NCBI RefSeq assembly: GCF_946480305.1
Contig: NZ_CAMLJQ010000061.1
Coordinates: 1 to 18,872, forward strand
Direction of reading: 5' to 3'
Length of the DNA stretch: 18,872 nucleotides
DNA from: an uncultured Caldimonas sp.
Lineage (GTDB): Bacteria; Pseudomonadota; Gammaproteobacteria; Burkholderiales; Burkholderiaceae
Part shown: positions 18,821-18,872 of the stretch, one piece after another
Position numbering within the stretch: position 1 is the stretch's first letter
Layout of the letters: each line of letters opens with the position of its first letter
Notes under the pieces: generated by a model
The model's input: only the letters and a program-made list of their open reading frames with translations
The model's database searches: none
What the model was told of the DNA's origin: nothing
Position numbers and translations under genes: made by a program

Positions 18821-18872
18821 TCGCGCCGGGAGTCCGCCCCGGCGGGCGGGTAACTTTCTTCTGCTGGCTCAG
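18821..18872. repeat. Possible dispersed intergenic repeat element (truncated by window end)
   Basis: CGCCGGG (18824-18830) and CCCGGCG (18838-18844) form a 7-bp hairpin, followed by GGGCGGGTAACTTTCTTCTG. From memory, a GC hairpin followed by GTAACTTTCTT is a common start of a dispersed palindromic element in Burkholderiales. Only the left part is in view, so the call is tentative. I see no gene between 18628 and the window end. Confidence 0.35.

Overview
The window is chromosomal core DNA from a high-GC betaproteobacterium, almost certainly a member of the Burkholderiales (Rubrivivax/Methylibium/Ideonella/Rhizobacter type). That placement is inferred from protein character and neighbourhoods: a DUF3717-DUF1289 fusion after trpS, a long C-terminally extended TrpS, mrp divergent from metG, ftsK-lolA next to trxB, and '-10' boxes of the TACAAT type. 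No database search was possible. I see no rRNA gene, complete tRNA gene, CRISPR array, transposase, integrase or phage gene. Only one gene is cut by an edge (ppc, left). No internal gene-free stretch exceeds 300 bases; the largest are 8361-8600, 9561-9797, 10229-10474 and the right edge 18628-18872, and each is described below.

Layout. 1-1067 (+): 3' part of ppc. 1126-2217 (-) apbC/mrp, divergent from 2356-4437 (+) metG. 4591-7574 (-): ftsK followed by lolA, overlapping by 4 bases. 7692-8360 (-): a Crp/Fnr-family regulator, divergent from 8601-9560 (+) trxB; their shared intergenic region carries a perfect CRP-type palindrome. 9798-10228 (+): rpmB-rpmG ribosomal protein operon with its own strong promoter. 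10475-11698 (-): acyl-lipid/acyl-CoA desaturase. 11862-13118 (-): RsmB/NOP-type RNA methyltransferase. 13144-13386 (+): small DUF1653 protein. 13406-14032 (-): purN. 14154-15951 (+): trpS plus a DUF3717-DUF1289 protein. 15923-18627 (-): a Spy/CpxP-like periplasmic protein, an OmpR-family response regulator and its sensor kinase.

How the genes work together. Most are housekeeping genes: anaplerosis (ppc), Fe-S assembly (apbC), aminoacyl-tRNA synthesis (metG, trpS), chromosome segregation and lipoprotein export (ftsK-lolA), thioredoxin reduction (trxB), ribosome (rpmBG), membrane fluidity (desaturase), RNA methylation and purine synthesis (purN). The trxB / regulator / ftsK-lolA block has the same layout as the E. 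coli trxB-lrp-ftsK-lolA block, but a Crp-type regulator sits where Lrp would be.

The part with most regulatory content is the right end. It is a self-contained envelope-stress-type module (LTxxQ periplasmic protein, response regulator, kinase). Upstream of it lie a 10-base direct repeat with 22-base period (a candidate response-regulator operator), a seven-copy heptanucleotide tandem repeat, and what looks like the start of a dispersed intergenic repeat. I do not see a clearly new multi-gene system; the best leads are the CRP-type site, the 22-base-period operator, the rpmB promoter built into the trxB terminator, and the uncharacterised TrpS tail.
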